From assembly GCA_964403795.1 (NCBI GenBank), contig CAYOHP010000039.1:1-48163 (forward strand): a DNA stretch of 48,163 nucleotides, written 5' to 3'. This DNA comes from CAYOHP01 sp964403795 [NCBI: uncultured bacterium]. GTDB lineage: Bacteria; Muiribacteriota; UBA6191; CAZXTJ01. Positions 24,270 to 32,933 of the stretch are shown here, piece after piece; position 1 is the stretch's first letter; each line of letters opens with the position of its first letter. The notes under the pieces are model-generated. The model saw only the letters and a list, made by a program, of their open reading frames with translations, did no database searches and had not been told where the DNA came from. A program made the position numbers and the translations under genes.

Positions 24270-26993
24270 TCAGAGCGGCGTCGCGGGATCCACCTCGAGG
24301 ACCTCGACGGGCTCGACCCGTCCCTTGACCTGTAGGCGATCGATGGGACGAGCCGACGGCGGACGTCCGCATGCCTCCCAGGTGGCCCTGGACATGAAGA
24401 TCCGGCCCGGGCCCGCGGCCGACTGCAACCGGGCCGCCACGTTCACCTCATCGCCGATCACGGTGTAGGAGAGCTGCGCCTGGCTCCCGATGGCTCCCCA
24501 GACCATGGGGCCGGTGTTCAAGCCGATCCCTGCCTGGAACACGACCCGCCCCTGCGACCGCCACCGGGCCTCCAGCTCCCGCAGGCGTCGCTGCATGGCC
24601 TGGGCGGCCCGCAACGCCCAGAGGGCATGGTCGGGGAACTCGAGCGGTGCCCCGAAGTAGGCCATGATGGCGTCACCCCAGTACTTGTCGAGGGTCCCGT
24701 TGTACTCGAAGAGGATGGCGGTCATCTCGGCCAGGTACTCGTTCAAGGCCTTCACCAGATCCTCGGGCGGCAGCTTCTCGGAGAGGGTGGTGAACCCGCG
24801 GATGTCCGAGAAGAGCACCGTCAGGTTCATCTTCCGGGAATCGAAGGAGCGCCCTCCGGCCTTCTCCAGCTCGATCAGGCGATCGGCGATCCTGGGGCTG
24901 ACCAGCCTCCCCATCAGGGCCCGGGTGTCCCGGACCTCGGCGACCAGTTGGGTGCGTTCCCGTTCGCTCGCCTCCATGATCCGGATGTTCTGGAGCGCCA
25001 GCTCCGCCACCATGCGCAGCGCCCTGAGGCTGGTCCGGTCGGAGGTCTCGATCCGGTCCGGATCGATGTCCTGGAGGTTGACCACCAGGCCTGAGCCATC
25101 TCCGGGGACGACCGGCAAGGCCAGTCCCAGCGGAACCGGCCCCGGGGCCCGGAGCCCGGAGAGGGACGGATCCCGGAGCACTTCGGTGCGATCGAGCATG
25201 CGCTTCTCGAGCCAGGCGTAGCCGTAGGGATTCTCCCGGGAGAGCGGGAGCGCCGGCCCCTCGGCCAGACCGGGCCCGTTCACCGGGACCAGGCGCCCGG
25301 CGCCTGTCTCGACCCTCCAGACCGTGAACCGGCTCGAGCCGACCGAGCGGGTCAGACCCTGGGTCAGGGCGGTCACCAGTCCGGCCTGGTCCACCGCACC
25401 GGCCAGGTCGACGATCCGGGCCGAGAGATGGGAGAGGGCCACCGCCTTCTCGGCCGCCCGCTCGCCCCGCTCCTGGGCCTTGCGGCGTTCGGCGTCCTGG
25501 GCCTCGGCCGCCAGGGTCAGCTCCCTCTCCCGCGCCGCCAGGCTCCCCCGACCGACCTGCCGACCGGCCCCGAATGCCAGGACCGCGAGTCCCGTGAAGA
25601 TCCCGGCCAGGGCGGTCGCCAGGGTCCCCAGTTCCGGGGACCAGCTCACCGCCAGGCTCTCGAGCGCAGCCCGGAGCTCGCCGGCAGCCAGCCGCTCGGC
25701 CGCCGCCCGGAGCGACCGTTCCCGCCGTGGCGCCACCGAGCCGTCCTCGGCCCGGGCCAGGCGCAGCCGGTCCTCGGCCGTGAGCGGGGAGCGATGATCG
25801 ATCTCCCGGAACAGGATCCTCGACCTCCGCAGGTCGCCGGACTCGAGCAGGCACCGGGCGAACTCCAGGTCCGGGACCTCGACACCGCCGTCCCGGGCCG
25901 CCTCGAGCTTGGTCCTGGCCTCCTGGTACCGCCCTTCGCGAAAGGCCGCCCTCCCCTCCTCCCGCCAGGCCAGCAGGCGACGCCGCTCCGCCAGGAGCTC
26001 CCCGAGCGGCCCGGCCTCGGCCTCGGGTGCGGCCCGGCGAACCGCCTCGCCGAGCCTCGCCTCGGCCTCCTCCAACCTGCCTGCCGCGAACGCCGTCCGG
26101 GCGGCCTCGAGCGGGCCTCGCCACTCCGCGACACCCTCCCGGATCGAAGTGGGAGTCGCCGGGGATGCGGTCGGGACGGCGGGAGCGACCGGATCCGCCC
26201 TCCGTTCCCCGTCCAGGGCGGCCAGGAAGACCGGGTCCTCCCGGAACTGGGTGCGGGCAAGCCGGATCAGCCGGTTCGCCTCCTCGTGCCGTCCCTCGGC
26301 GCGCGCCCTGCGGATGCCATCCAGTGCGAGCTCCCGGACTCCCCGCCGGCGTGCCGCCAGCTTCGCCAGGAGCTCGCCGTCGCCAGCCTCCAGGCTGGCC
26401 CGCTCCCCCGCCAGCTCGAGCAGGTCGAGGGCCCGCTCGGGGTCCGAATCGGCCAGCGCCCGTCCCACCCGCACCAGGGACCGGACGAACTCCGCCTGGG
26501 CGGGACCCGGGACGCCCACCGGGGATCTCCCCAGCTCGAGCAGCCGGGTGGCAGCCCGATCGAAGCGCCCGGCATCGGCCTCGTTCCCGCATTCGAGCAG
26601 CTCGAGCCAGGGACCGGAGAGGCCACGAGCCCGGGCCTCGGCCGCCAGGACCGGAGCCCGTCGGACCCGCTCGGGGCTGCCCGCCGGAGGCAAGAGGGCC
26701 GAGACCGCCCGTTCCCCGAGCCGCTGGTAGAAGTCCTCCAGGGGTTCGCTCCGGGCTCCCTCCAGGGCCGCCCAGGCGGCCTCGGGATCCCCGAGCACGA
26801 GCAGGGCCTCGGCCCGATAGAGGTCGGCCAGCGGCCGAGGCGTCCCCAGGCGCTTCAGGGCGGCCAGCGCCCCCACCCCATCCCCGTTCGAGAGCAGCCG
26901 GTCGAGTTCGGGCAAGGGGCCGGCGGCCGCGGCCAGCACCCAGGCGAGGCCAGCGACCAGGCCCAGCGAGGAGCCTCGCTCCAGGACCGTCAT
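24270..26993 (-). CDS. TPR-GAF-class III adenylate/guanylate cyclase
   Basis: A 907-residue signalling enzyme that would make cAMP or cGMP. An N-terminal signal anchor (about 8-25) is followed by a long TPR-like helical region (about 27-450) that should be extracytoplasmic, a transmembrane helix (about 456-477), a coiled segment, a GAF-like domain (about 525-675) and a class III cyclase domain (about 722-880). In the cyclase, metal ligands are Asp730 (TVLFSDIRGFTT) and Asp774 (DKYWGDAIMAYF), with Lys770 at the purine-recognition position. The transition-state Asn/Arg pair is in GDEVNVAARLQ (Asn851, Arg855). All key residues appear intact, so it should be active. Its ATG overlaps the sigma-factor stop (ATGA at 26990-26993). 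Confidence 0.92.
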   Translation of the reverse strand: MTVLERGSSLGLVAGLAWVLAAAAGPLPELDRLLSNGDGVGALAALKRLGTPRPLADLYRAEALLVLGDPEAAWAALEGARSEPLEDFYQRLGERAVSALLPPAGSPERVRRAPVLAAEARARGLSGPWLELLECGNEADAGRFDRAATRLLELGRSPVGVPGPAQAEFVRSLVRVGRALADSDPERALDLLELAGERASLEAGDGELLAKLAARRRGVRELALDGIRRARAEGRHEEANRLIRLARTQFREDPVFLAALDGERRADPVAPAVPTASPATPTSIREGVAEWRGPLEAARTAFAAGRLEEAEARLGEAVRRAAPEAEAGPLGELLAERRRLLAWREEGRAAFREGRYQEARTKLEAARDGGVEVPDLEFARCLLESGDLRRSRILFREIDHRSPLTAEDRLRLARAEDGSVAPRRERSLRAAAERLAAGELRAALESLAVSWSPELGTLATALAGIFTGLAVLAFGAGRQVGRGSLAARERELTLAAEAQDAERRKAQERGERAAEKAVALSHLSARIVDLAGAVDQAGLVTALTQGLTRSVGSSRFTVWRVETGAGRLVPVNGPGLAEGPALPLSRENPYGYAWLEKRMLDRTEVLRDPSLSGLRAPGPVPLGLALPVVPGDGSGLVVNLQDIDPDRIETSDRTSLRALRMVAELALQNIRIMEASERERTQLVAEVRDTRALMGRLVSPRIADRLIELEKAGGRSFDSRKMNLTVLFSDIRGFTTLSEKLPPEDLVKALNEYLAEMTAILFEYNGTLDKYWGDAIMAYFGAPLEFPDHALWALRAAQAMQRRLRELEARWRSQGRVVFQAGIGLNTGPMVWGAIGSQAQLSYTVIGDEVNVAARLQSAAGPGRIFMSRATWEACGRPPSARPIDRLQVKGRVEPVEVLEVDPATPL

Positions 26994-28198
26994 CCGAACT
27001 CGGAGTTCCGCCCCGCGGCGGCCCGGAGGACGTCGAGGGCCTCGCTCTCGAGCCGGCGCACCTCGTCGAACCCGAGACCGGTCCGGCGGGCCGTCTCCTT
27101 CCGGGTGCAGGCGACCCCATCGGCCAGCCCGAACCGGAGCGCCAGCACCTCGAGATGCCCGGGCCCCAGCTCGTCGGCGACCCCCTTCAAGGTCTCGAGC
27201 AGCCGGATCCTCTGGTTGGCCTCGGCAGGATCGGGAGCCCGCTGGTCGGCCAGCGTCTCCTCCAGGGTCGCGTCCTCGCCCCCTTCGCCCTTCCCCTGGA
27301 GCGAGAGGGGTGCCCGCAGGAAGTGCATCAGGTAGGCGACCTCGGTCTCCCCGAGTTCCAGTTCGGCGGCCAGCTCCTTCTGGCTCGGGGGGCGGCCCAG
27401 GCGCTTACGGAGGACCTCGTCGGCGCGCAGGAGGCGCCGGACTTCCTTGTCGGTGCCACGAGGCAACCGGACGGTCCGTCGCTCCTCGGCCATGTGGCGC
27501 GCCATGGATCTCCGGATGCAGCGCTCTGCGAAGGATGCGAAGGTGGAGGTCCCGGTCGTCTCGAAGGTGGCCAGGGCCTCGACCAGGCCCAGGTTCCCGG
27601 CCGAGATCAGGTCGTCCCGCTCGGCCCCGGCCTTGGCATACCGCCGGGCCAGGCGGACCACCCGGGGCAAGTACGCCACCAGCAGGCGCTGCCGTCGGGC
27701 CTCGTCCCCCAGGCGGGCTCCGGTCAGGAGCTCCGCCTCCTCCTCCGGGGCCAGGGCCGAGACCTCGTCGAGTTCCTTCAGGTACAGGGCATGGGGTGGC
27801 TCGAGGGCCGGCCCTCCGGCCTCGCCCGCCACGCCCTCCTCGGCCTCGGGGCCGGAGGCGGCCGCTTCGTCCCGGGCCCGGTCGGGATCCTCTCCCCGGG
27901 CCAGGGCCGCCAGGTCGTCCAGGTCCTCGGCGGTCCAACCCGGTCCCCCAGGAAGGGTCGCGTCCCAGAGGCGGGCATCCCAGCCGGGATGGAAACCCAC
28001 CGGGCGCCGGGTCTCCTCGTTCACCACCAGGATCCCGAGCTGGCGGGCGGTGCGGAACACCGTCTCCACCGACTCCTCGGAGGCGTCCTCGGGGAGCAGG
28101 GTCTCGAGCTCGGCGAGACCGACCATGCGACGCCCCGAGAGCGCCTTCTCGACCCGCTCCTCCAGAGCGCTGGGGCGAGGACGACGGCCCCGGTTCAC
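26990..28198 (-). CDS. Alternative sigma-70-family RNA polymerase sigma factor
   Basis: A 402-residue sigma factor with regions 1.2-4. The GTG start at 28198 overlaps the upstream stop (GTGA). An N-terminal helical part (about 10-60) resembles region 1.1 or an anti-sigma-like winged helix, followed by an acidic linker. Region 1.2/2 (about 136-245) has LYLKELDEVSALAPEEEAEL, RDDLISAGNLGLVEALATFE and FASFAERCIRRSMARHMAEE. The usual WWIRQ of group 1 sigmas is replaced by ERCIRRSM, arguing against a primary sigma. Region 3 is at 249-300 and region 4 at 325-392 (LEVLALRFGLADG, helix-turn-helix TRKETARRTGLGFDEVRRLE). It is coupled to a cyclase gene downstream and a tiny membrane protein upstream, so an environmental-signal sigma factor is likely. 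Confidence 0.9.
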   Translation of the reverse strand: MNRGRRPRPSALEERVEKALSGRRMVGLAELETLLPEDASEESVETVFRTARQLGILVVNEETRRPVGFHPGWDARLWDATLPGGPGWTAEDLDDLAALARGEDPDRARDEAAASGPEAEEGVAGEAGGPALEPPHALYLKELDEVSALAPEEEAELLTGARLGDEARRQRLLVAYLPRVVRLARRYAKAGAERDDLISAGNLGLVEALATFETTGTSTFASFAERCIRRSMARHMAEERRTVRLPRGTDKEVRRLLRADEVLRKRLGRPPSQKELAAELELGETEVAYLMHFLRAPLSLQGKGEGGEDATLEETLADQRAPDPAEANQRIRLLETLKGVADELGPGHLEVLALRFGLADGVACTRKETARRTGLGFDEVRRLESEALDVLRAAAGRNSEFG

Positions 28199-28371
28199 CG
28201 CTCCCCCCCTGGCGCGGCCGGCATCCCCGGGGGCCTGGCGACCGGCCAGCGGGGCTCGGGGGCCATCCAACCCACCAGGAATCCGACCGCCACTGCCAGG
28301 ACCCCGACCCCGACCAGCATCTTCACCAGGGCATCGCCCCTTCGCCTCCGCACCCTGCCTCGGATCTCCAC
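28195..28371 (-). CDS. Small membrane protein (58 residues) coupled to the sigma factor
   Basis: A 58-codon frame whose stop overlaps the sigma-factor GTG start (GTGA). The start is probably GTG 28371, with GGAG two bases upstream, or an internal GTG or ATG. It has a basic N-terminus ([17 protein letters not shown]), one transmembrane helix (LVGVGVLAVAVGFLVGWM) and a Pro-rich tail. The size suits a membrane anchor or small regulator. The tight overlap with the sigma gene suggests a functional link such as membrane tethering, but it lacks a recognisable anti-sigma domain. Confidence 0.5.
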   Translation of the reverse strand: MEIRGRVRRRRGDALVKMLVGVGVLAVAVGFLVGWMAPEPRWPVARPPGMPAAPGGER

Positions 28372-28410
28372 GGCTCCAGGATGCCATGATTCCCGGCGCT
28401 CCGGGGGACT

Positions 28411-28617
28411 GCTGCCGCCGTGTCCGCCTGCAGCTCGCCCGCAAGGGGCTCGCTCGCGACGGGCTACGCCTCGCTTCTCCCCCTGGCAGAGCCAGGGGCG
28501 CTCCGGCTGCCGCCATGTCAGCCTGCAGCTCGCCCGCAAGGGGCTCGCTCGCGACGGGCTACGCCTCGCTTCTCCCCCTGGCAGGGCCAGGGGCGCTCCG
28601 GCTGCCGCCGTGTCAGC
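28411..28617. repeat. 95-bp tandem repeat, about 2.2 copies
   Basis: Copy 1 is 28411-28505 and copy 2 is 28506-28600, followed by a partial third copy of about 17 bases. The two full copies differ at three positions (G/A and C/A near the start, A/G near the end). Each contains a perfect hairpin, CCCCTGGC-AGA/AGG-GCCAGGGG. The unit is GC-rich and non-coding, in the 274-base gap between the O-antigen-ligase-like gene and the small membrane/sigma/cyclase operon. No spacers of unique sequence, so it is not a CRISPR array. It could be an intergenic dispersed element (REP-like) or a transcript-stability or terminator cassette. Confidence 0.85.
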
Positions 28618-28622
28618 TGTGG

Positions 28623-28641
28623 CCGTCTCCCGGGCAGACGG
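28623..28641 (-). terminator. Hairpin after the DUF192/O-antigen-ligase-like gene
   Basis: CCGTCT, a 7-base loop CCCGGGC and AGACGG form a 6-bp stem 4 bases beyond the stop of the minus-strand gene ending at 28646. No T-run. It would end transcription of the tadZ-tadC-DUF192 operon before the tandem repeat. Confidence 0.45.
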
Positions 28642-28645
28642 TCGC

Positions 28646-30985
28646 TCAGCGATCCCGGGCGGCCCGTTCCGCCAGGCGGGCTGCCAGCTGGCGGAGGCCT
28701 TCGGCCTCGTCAGTCCGGCCCTGCAGCTCCCGGACCCCGATCAGGGCCTCCACCACCCGAGGGTAGGTGTCGTGGTTCCGCCCCAGGAAGGCCTCGTTGG
28801 TACGGAGCGCCCGTTCCAGGACCTCGCCCGCTTCGTCCACCCGCCCGACTCCGACCAGGATCCTCGCCTGGTCCACCATCAGGTCCTCCGCCCAGGGGTC
28901 GAGTTCCAGAGCCCTGAGGATGGCTTCCCGCGCGCCTCCCGGATCCCCGGCCTCGCTCCGGGTCCGCGAGATCCCCTTCCATGCGAGACTCTCGCCCGGA
29001 TCCCGGACGAGCACCTCGCGGTAGGCCGCCTCGGCCTCCGGCCGGCGCTCCAGGACCCGGAGCAGCTCGGCCCGGAGGTGAGCCGTGACCGGGCCCCCTG
29101 GATCCACCCGATCGGCCGCATCCAGGTCCGCGAGAAGGGTCTCCGCCAGGCCGGGCGGAAGGCAGGACGAAACCGGGGTCCCGGGCGGCCTGCGGGCGAG
29201 CACCGCGGCCACGCCCCGGATTCCTGCCCTGACCCCTTCCCGCAGCCCCTCCCCCACGAATCCCGAGGAAGAGATGCCGATGCCCGCGACCATGACCGAA
29301 GCCAGGAGCCAGCGGGTGCCCTCCCCGAAACGGCGGTCCCGGGACCGTCTCGGGACCAGTCGGGACCCGAGGTCGGGAGCGCCTGTACCCGGCTCCCCGT
29401 CGGATCTGCGCCCCCCCGCGGCGGCCCCGATGGCCAGCATGAAGGGAACCGCCACCGGCGTCCATGCGAGAGGAGACGTGAAGAGGCAGGCGGTGGCGAA
29501 GACCGCTCCGGCCGCCAGGAACCCGGCTCCCTCGGCCCGCTCGTCCGGATCGCCCCCATGGCGGACCCTGAGCCCGGCGCTGGCAGCCGAGGAGAGCAGC
29601 ACCAGGAACAGGGCGATCCCAGGCAGCCCGCCCTCGACGGCCTCCTGGAGGAACTGGCCGTGGGCATCGAGGGGGTACTGCCCGCCCAAGGTCCGGTACT
29701 GCGGGAAGGTCCCCCGGAAGCTCCCGGGACCGTGGCCGAGCCACGGCGCCGCCTGGATCATCCGGGCGTTGCCCCGGAGCACCTCGATCCTCTGGTGGAT
29801 CCCGAACTCGCCGGGATCGGCGGTCGAGACCGCCCGCTCGAAGAGGCCGGGCGCGCTCGCCAGGGCGACCACCAGCGCCAGCCCGGCCGGGAGCAGCAGC
29901 TGTCGTCGCCGGGGATAGGCCAGGACCAGGACCAGGAGACCGCCGACCAGCGCCACCCAGGCGCTGCGGGAGTAGCTCATCCCCAGCCCGACCGCGGTGA
30001 GACCGGTGGCCGCCAGGGCAGCGAGCCGGGCCGGACCGGTGGCGCGGGCGGCCAGGCCCAGACAGACCGGCAGGACCAGGGCGTGGTACAGCCCGAGCAG
30101 GTTCGGGTTCACGTACAGGCCAGCGATCCGTCGCTTCACCTGGACGAAGGCCTCGGCATCCAGCCAATACGAGAGGGTGGGAGCCCCTTGGACCCAGTCG
30201 TCCAGGGCCACCAGGCCCGAGACCGCCCCGGTGGCCGCCAGGGTCCCCGCCACCAGCGTCGGCCCGCCGGAGGTAGACGCCGCCGCCATGCCCACCACCA
30301 GTGCCCCTGCTTGCGTGGCCCGGCGGGCCAGGGCGTGCCGGCCGGCGTAGGGCACGGGGGAAACCAGGACCGACAGCGCCTGCACCGTGACCCAAAGGGC
30401 GAGCGCCGCCAGGGGGGCCGGCGGCGGGGCCAGACGGCGGGTCCAGAGGGCTGCGATCGCACCTCCCGCGGTGAGCACCGCCAGGGTGAGCAGGTAGGTC
30501 CGCTCCTCGGCGATCTGGAGGAGGGAAGCGACCAGCAGGATCAGCGCCGCCGCCACCCGGACCAGCGATCCTGCCCGGTCCGGCTCCTCGTCCGCTTCGC
30601 TCCCCTCCCGTTCGGACGCCGCCGGATCCCCTGCGGGATCCGACCCGACCTCGAGGTCGAGCCGATCGCCGACCTCGGTCCCGCTGGCGGCCAAGGTCCC
30701 GACCGGGAACTCCAAGGCGGACACCGCCTCGGCGTGGTACCCGGACCAGCTCCAGGGACGGAGATCGGGATACAGGGCCACTACCTTGCCGTCGCCGTCG
30801 ACGAAGGCCACATCCAGCGGGAAGGCCATGAAGAACATGTGGACCGAGGGACAAGGCCTGAGCACCAGCGCCTCGCCCGGGTCCAGTCCTCGGCGCCCGA
30901 GCAGGCCCCTCAACCGGGCGAACACCGTGTCGGCCACCACCGGCCGGTCCGCCAGGACGGCCCCGGTGCGGGGATTGACGATCAA
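28646..30985 (-). CDS. DUF192 - O-antigen-ligase-like - TPR fusion protein
   Basis: A 779-residue multidomain protein. Residues 1-113 are a DUF192 domain (RLRGLLGRRGLDPGEALVL, CPSVHMFFMAFPLDVAFVD, ALEFPVGTLAASG). From about 135 to 560 there are 10-12 transmembrane helices with an O-antigen ligase/Wzy-type signature (RIAGLYVNPNLLGLYHALVL, MSYSRSAWVAL, then the periplasmic loop with EVLRGNARMIQAAPWLGHGP and DAHGQFLQEAVEGGLPG). Residues 610-779 are TPR repeats (AEAAYREVLVRDPGESLAW, AREAILRALELDPWAEDLMV). The TTG start at 30985 is one base after the tadC stop; no strong ribosome site is visible. Wzy/WaaL-type enzymes polymerise or ligate glycans in the periplasmic leaflet, so a pilin-glycosylating oligosaccharyltransferase-like role is possible. 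Confidence 0.85.
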   Translation of the reverse strand: MIVNPRTGAVLADRPVVADTVFARLRGLLGRRGLDPGEALVLRPCPSVHMFFMAFPLDVAFVDGDGKVVALYPDLRPWSWSGYHAEAVSALEFPVGTLAASGTEVGDRLDLEVGSDPAGDPAASEREGSEADEEPDRAGSLVRVAAALILLVASLLQIAEERTYLLTLAVLTAGGAIAALWTRRLAPPPAPLAALALWVTVQALSVLVSPVPYAGRHALARRATQAGALVVGMAAASTSGGPTLVAGTLAATGAVSGLVALDDWVQGAPTLSYWLDAEAFVQVKRRIAGLYVNPNLLGLYHALVLPVCLGLAARATGPARLAALAATGLTAVGLGMSYSRSAWVALVGGLLVLVLAYPRRRQLLLPAGLALVVALASAPGLFERAVSTADPGEFGIHQRIEVLRGNARMIQAAPWLGHGPGSFRGTFPQYRTLGGQYPLDAHGQFLQEAVEGGLPGIALFLVLLSSAASAGLRVRHGGDPDERAEGAGFLAAGAVFATACLFTSPLAWTPVAVPFMLAIGAAAGGRRSDGEPGTGAPDLGSRLVPRRSRDRRFGEGTRWLLASVMVAGIGISSSGFVGEGLREGVRAGIRGVAAVLARRPPGTPVSSCLPPGLAETLLADLDAADRVDPGGPVTAHLRAELLRVLERRPEAEAAYREVLVRDPGESLAWKGISRTRSEAGDPGGAREAILRALELDPWAEDLMVDQARILVGVGRVDEAGEVLERALRTNEAFLGRNHDTYPRVVEALIGVRELQGRTDEAEGLRQLAARLAERAARDR

Positions 30986-30986
30986 G

Positions 30987-31931
30987 CTACATGCCGAAGG
31001 TCTGCATGGCCTGGAGCACGGCAGGGGCCAGGAGCACCACCAGGATGGTGGGGAAGATGCATCCCACCAGGGGGAGCATCATCTTGACCGGCGCCTGCAT
31101 GGCCTGCTCCTCCGCCCGGAGGCGGCGCTTGGTCCGGAGCTGGTCCGACTGCACCCGGAGCACCTTGCCCAGCGACACACCCAGCTGTTCCGCCTGGATG
31201 ATGGCGGAGAAGAACACGTCCACGTCGTGGACCGCGATCCGGGCCCCGGCGTCCTTCAGGGCCTCCTTGCGACCCTTGCCCATCCGGATCTCCCGGAGGA
31301 TCGAGTCGAACTCCTCGGGCAGCGGGCCCTTCAGCTTCTCGGTGACCTTCGAGAGGGCGGCATCGAAACCGAGGCCCGCTTCGACCGAGACCGTGAGCAG
31401 GTCGAGGATGTCGGCCAGCTGGAGCTGGATCTTGTGGCGACGCTGCCGGATCGACGACTCGAGGTAGTAGCGAGGGATCAGGATCCCGGCGATCAGGCCC
31501 GAGACGGTGAAGAGGAAGGTCGCCTGGGGCTTGCCGGCCCCGAGCACGAACCCGACCACGACGCCGATGGCCGTACACAACACCCCGACCAGGATCTGGG
31601 CCGCGATGAACTCCTGGGGTCGGAGACCGCCGGGATACCCGGCCTGGGCGAGCTTGTTGCGCAGGGTGGTGACGTAGTCGCCCGAGCCCTGCTTGCTCAC
31701 CATCTCCGAGACCCGGCGGATCACCGGCATCACGATCCGTTCCGCGAAGGGCTTCTTCAGCTCCTCCTGGAAGGCGATGCCGGAGCCCTGCATCCCCGCG
31801 CTCCCGGTGATGGTGTCGAGTTTCTCCAGGCGCTCCTGGAGATCCTCGTCCCGGGAGGTGTCGAAGAGGTTGACGACCATGACGAAGCCGCCGAGGGCGA
31901 CCACGAAGACCAGGATCGAACCGAGATCCAT
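30987..31931 (-). CDS. tadC: Tad inner-membrane platform protein TadC
   Basis: A 314-residue T2SSF-domain protein that, with TadB, forms the inner-membrane platform on which TadA drives pilus assembly. It has an N-terminal transmembrane helix (LGSILVFVVALGGFVMVVNL), two further helices around 107-150, and the cytoplasmic GspF domain from about 168: QLQLADILDLLTVSVEAGLG, FDAALSKVTEKLKGPLPEEF and AIIQAEQLGVSLGKVLRVQS. A final helix (MMLPLVGCIFPTILVVLLAP) closes the protein. ATG 31931 is preceded by GGGAGCGGG. The gene is 12 bases from tadB. Normal length and order for a tad operon. Confidence 0.95.
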   Translation of the reverse strand: MDLGSILVFVVALGGFVMVVNLFDTSRDEDLQERLEKLDTITGSAGMQGSGIAFQEELKKPFAERIVMPVIRRVSEMVSKQGSGDYVTTLRNKLAQAGYPGGLRPQEFIAAQILVGVLCTAIGVVVGFVLGAGKPQATFLFTVSGLIAGILIPRYYLESSIRQRRHKIQLQLADILDLLTVSVEAGLGFDAALSKVTEKLKGPLPEEFDSILREIRMGKGRKEALKDAGARIAVHDVDVFFSAIIQAEQLGVSLGKVLRVQSDQLRTKRRLRAEEQAMQAPVKMMLPLVGCIFPTILVVLLAPAVLQAMQTFGM

Positions 31932-31943
31932 GCCCGCTCCCGC

Positions 31944-32933
31944 CTAGACTTCCACGTTGGTGATCTTGCCGATGATGATGAACCCGACGATCTCCATCAT
32001 GATGCAGCCGATGATCAGGTAGTAGCTGTGGAACGCCCCGGACGAGTAGGTCCAGAGCAGCGACATGTACTTCGGGTTGATCACGTAGAGGATCCCGGCC
32101 AGGGCGAAGGGGAGGCCACCGATGACCATCCCCGACATGCGGCCCTGGGCGGTGAGCGCCGAGATCATACCCTGGAGCTTGTTGCGCTCCCGGATGGTGT
32201 GGGCGATCGACTCGAGGATCTCCGACAGATTGCCACCGATCTGCCTCTGGATCATGATCACGGTGACCATCAGGTCGAGCTCCGAGCTCGGTACCCGGTT
32301 CTTCATGTTGACCAGGGCTTCCTCGATGGTCACACCCAGCGAGACCTCCCGGATCACCCGGGTGAACTCGGTCCCCATCGGGGGCGGGCTCTCCTTGGCC
32401 ACCATCTCCATGGCCTGCACCATCGAGTACCCGGCCTTGACGGCGTTGGCCAGCAGGGTCAGGGTGTCGAGCATCTGGTCATTGAACTGCCGCAGGCGGC
32501 GCCGGTAGGCCAGGAACAGCCACATGAACGGCACCGAGAAGCCGCTGCCCCCGATCATGGCCGTGAGCATGAAGTTGCCGGTGGCCAGGAAGACGAGCCC
32601 TCCGGGCACCGTCCCGGCCAGGAAGATCATGCCGGCGTACTCGTTGGGCCGGAGGGGGATGTCCGCCTTCTCGAGCTGGACCTCCAGCCACATCGCGATG
32701 CCCCGCGGCGTGATCAACTGGCCCAGCTTCTGGAAGATGGGGTTCGCCTTCTTGGGACCCGCCGGGCCGGCCTTGGGCTTGTCGTCGGCGGCTGCGCTCT
32801 CCTCCTCCCCCATGTTGGAGAAGAGGCTCATCCGGTTCTTGACTTCCTCGTCGTCGTCGTCGCGGCTGCCGAACGTCAGGGCGCCGGCCATCACGACGAA
32901 GACCACGATCCCGATCCAGACCGAGCTCGTCAT
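31944..32933 (-). CDS. tadB: Tad inner-membrane platform protein TadB
   Basis: A 329-residue T2SSF-domain partner of TadC. One N-terminal helix (VWIGIVVFVVMAGALTFG) is followed by an acidic/Lys linker, helices around 100-140, and the GspF-type domain: QFNDQMLDTLTLLANAVKAG, YSMVQAMEMVAKESPPPMG and LMVTVIMIQRQIGGNLSEIL. Two C-terminal helices end the protein (FALAGILYVI, YYLIIGCIMMEIVGFIII). The ATG overlaps the tadA stop (ATGA at 32930-32933), so synthesis is coupled to the ATPase. Confidence 0.95.
   Translation of the reverse strand: MTSSVWIGIVVFVVMAGALTFGSRDDDDEEVKNRMSLFSNMGEEESAAADDKPKAGPAGPKKANPIFQKLGQLITPRGIAMWLEVQLEKADIPLRPNEYAGMIFLAGTVPGGLVFLATGNFMLTAMIGGSGFSVPFMWLFLAYRRRLRQFNDQMLDTLTLLANAVKAGYSMVQAMEMVAKESPPPMGTEFTRVIREVSLGVTIEEALVNMKNRVPSSELDLMVTVIMIQRQIGGNLSEILESIAHTIRERNKLQGMISALTAQGRMSGMVIGGLPFALAGILYVINPKYMSLLWTYSSGAFHSYYLIIGCIMMEIVGFIIIGKITNVEV

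Noticed and set aside
28411-28617. CRISPR array
   Set aside because: The repeat is a contiguous 95-bp tandem with no unique spacers and no cas genes nearby.
26027-31087. Very long plus-strand open frame (1686 codons) and similar ones at 39479-43420 and 33185-36844
   Set aside because: Products are Gly/Pro/Arg/Asp-rich low complexity typical of antisense frames in high-GC DNA; the minus strand carries recognised genes with intact motifs over the same span.
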